NCBI GenBank assembly: GCA_002386405.1
Contig: DGIP01000219.1
Coordinates: 1-7,332 of the forward strand
DNA: 7,332 bases
Direction: 5' to 3'
DNA from: Stenotrophomonas maltophilia
GTDB taxonomy: Bacteria > Pseudomonadota > Gammaproteobacteria > Xanthomonadales > Xanthomonadaceae
Part shown: in pieces, positions 6,310 through 7,332 of the stretch
How the letters are laid out: each line of letters begins with the position of its first letter
Position numbering within the stretch: the first letter of the stretch is position 1
Program-made: the position numbers and the translations under genes
The notes under the pieces: model-generated
What the model was told of the DNA's origin: nothing
What the model saw: only the letters and a program-made list of their open reading frames with translations
Databases searched by the model: none

Positions 6310-7332
6310 GCACCACGGCAAACACCGCCACGAGCGGCTGGGGCCAGCGCGCCCGCGGCATCCTGCGCCCGGAACTGGCATTGGTGGTGCTGATGGCGGT
6401 GATCGTGGCCATGCTGATCATCCCGCTGCCGACCTTCCTGGTCGACCTGCTGATCGGCCTGAACATGGCCGTGGCGATCGTCATCTTCCTCAGCTCGTTC
6501 TACGTCGAACGCATCCTCAATTTCTCCACCTTCCCCTCGGTACTGCTGTTCACCACGCTGATGCGGCTGGCGCTGTCGGTCAGCACCAGCCGGTTGATCC
6601 TGCTCGATGCCGACGCCGGTCACATCATCAGCGCCTTCGGCGACTTCGTGGTGGGCGACAACCTGGTGGTGGGCGCGGTGATCTTCGCCATCATCACCCT
6701 GGTCCAGTTCATCGTGATCACCAAGGGTTCCGAGCGTATCGGTGAAGTGGTCGCGCGCTTCTCGCTGGACGGCATGCCCGGCAAGCAGATGAGCATCGAT
6801 GCGGACCTGCGCGCCGAGGCCATCACCTCGGAAGAGGCGCAGCGCCGCCGCCGTGATGTAGAGCGCGAAAGCCAGCTGTACGGTTCCTACGACGGCGCCA
6901 TGAAGTTCGTGAAGGGCGATGCCATTGCCGGCATCGTCATTGTGTTCGTCAACCTGTTCGGCGGCATCGCCGTGGGCATGCTGCAGCATGGCATGGCGTT
7001 CTCGCAGGCGCTCAACACCTTCACCCTGCTGACCATCGGCGACGGCCTGGTCGCGCAGATTCCCGCATTGCTGATCTGCATCAGCGCCGGTTTCATCGTC
7101 ACCCGGGTCAGCGGCGAGAGCAACAACCTGGGCGCCAACATCCTGGGCGAGTTGTTCAACAGCAACGTGGTGCTCGGCACCGGTGCGGTGCTGGTGCTGC
7201 TGCTGGGCCTGCTGCCAGGCTTCCCGCTCCCGGTGTTCGCCGGCCTGGCCGTCGGCCTGACGGCGATGCTGGTGTGGCGCCTGCGCCGCGCGAAGACCGC
7301 CGATGCCGGCGGCGCCCAGGGGGCGGGGCAGG
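6306..7332 (+). CDS. sctV: T3SS inner-membrane export gate SctV, InvA/MxiA type, N-terminal 342 residues (3' end beyond window)
   Basis: FHIPEP-family export-apparatus protein (homologues InvA, MxiA, FlhA). It forms a nonameric inner-membrane ring that passes substrates and couples export to the proton-motive force. The visible part covers the membrane domain: hydrophobic segments near residues 23-41, 43-64, 76-100, 115-138, 205-227, 240-267 and 287-325. The long cytoplasmic loop carries the family signature QFIVITKGSERIGEVVARFS (134-153) and LDGMPGKQMSIDADLRAEAI (154-173), then RESQLYGSYDGAMKFVKGDA (187-206). FNL-type PALLICISAGFIVTR follows at 253-267. These match Salmonella InvA almost block for block from memory (InvA: SLDGMPGKQMSIDADL, ERESQLYGSFDGAMKF). 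At the edge the sequence has just entered the Ala/Gly-rich linker; the cytoplasmic C-terminal domain is outside. The start overlaps the sctW stop, with GGGGTGAG at 6295-6302 as Shine-Dalgarno. Confidence 0.97.
   Translation, partial: MSTTANTATSGWGQRARGILRPELALVVLMAVIVAMLIIPLPTFLVDLLIGLNMAVAIVIFLSSFYVERILNFSTFPSVLLFTTLMRLALSVSTSRLILLDADAGHIISAFGDFVVGDNLVVGAVIFAIITLVQFIVITKGSERIGEVVARFSLDGMPGKQMSIDADLRAEAITSEEAQRRRRDVERESQLYGSYDGAMKFVKGDAIAGIVIVFVNLFGGIAVGMLQHGMAFSQALNTFTLLTIGDGLVAQIPALLICISAGFIVTRVSGESNNLGANILGELFNSNVVLGTGAVLVLLLGLLPGFPLPVFAGLAVGLTAMLVWRLRRAKTADAGGAQGAGQ

Noticed and set aside
5757..6989. 410-codon minus-strand open frame opposite sctW and sctV
   Set aside because: Shadow of sctW/sctV; the translation is His/Asp/Gln-rich without a domain pattern.
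2844..7332. Assignment to a Ysc- or Hrp-type T3SS
   Set aside because: Gene order, a 375-residue SctW without a separate TyeA gene, an adjacent InvF-like regulator, and InvG/InvA-like motifs favour the Inv-Mxi-Spa branch.
1..7332. CRISPR arrays, tRNA/rRNA genes, insertion sequences, integrases
   Set aside because: No regularly spaced repeats, no tRNA-like cloverleaf or rRNA sequence, and no transposase or recombinase frame were seen.

Overview
The window comes from a GC-rich gammaproteobacterial chromosome, most likely of the Xanthomonadaceae/Lysobacteraceae (Stenotrophomonas/Xanthomonas-like). This rests on strong G/C preference at third codon positions, long open antisense frames, and proteobacterial housekeeping proteins. 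The family assignment is an inference from composition and protein character, not from a search.

The left third (1-2656) is ordinary chromosome, all on the minus strand. It holds the first 550 codons of metG (methionyl-tRNA synthetase, running off the left edge), a small exported DUF2147 protein, and a YaeR/GloA2-type VOC metalloprotein. A GC-rich hairpin lies between the DUF2147 gene and metG.

After a 187-bp divergent intergenic region (2657-2843), which contains the most AT-rich patch noticed in the window, the strand switches. A tightly packed plus-strand operon then runs off the right edge: an InvF/MxiE-type AraC-family regulator, the outer-membrane secretin SctC (InvG/MxiD type), the gatekeeper SctW (InvE/MxiC type) and the inner-membrane export gate SctV (InvA/MxiA type, first 342 codons). 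Junctions are a 3-nt gap, a 20-nt overlap and a 4-nt ATGA overlap, so one polycistronic, translationally coupled transcript is expected.

The order regulator-sctC-sctW-sctV, the protein lengths and the local motifs match the Inv-Mxi-Spa (Salmonella SPI-1 / Shigella Mxi) family of type III secretion systems, not the Hrp or Ysc families. The regulator would activate T3SS/effector genes. SctC would form the outer-membrane ring, SctV the cytoplasmic export gate, and SctW would hold back effectors until translocators have been secreted. The main interest is a SPI-1-type injectisome beside housekeeping genes in a plant/environment-associated lineage, with GC content like its surroundings, no visible mobility genes, and no InvH-type pilotin gene upstream of the regulator. 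Such systems are known in this family (Xanthomonas albilineans carries a SPI-1-type T3SS), so the system class is not new.
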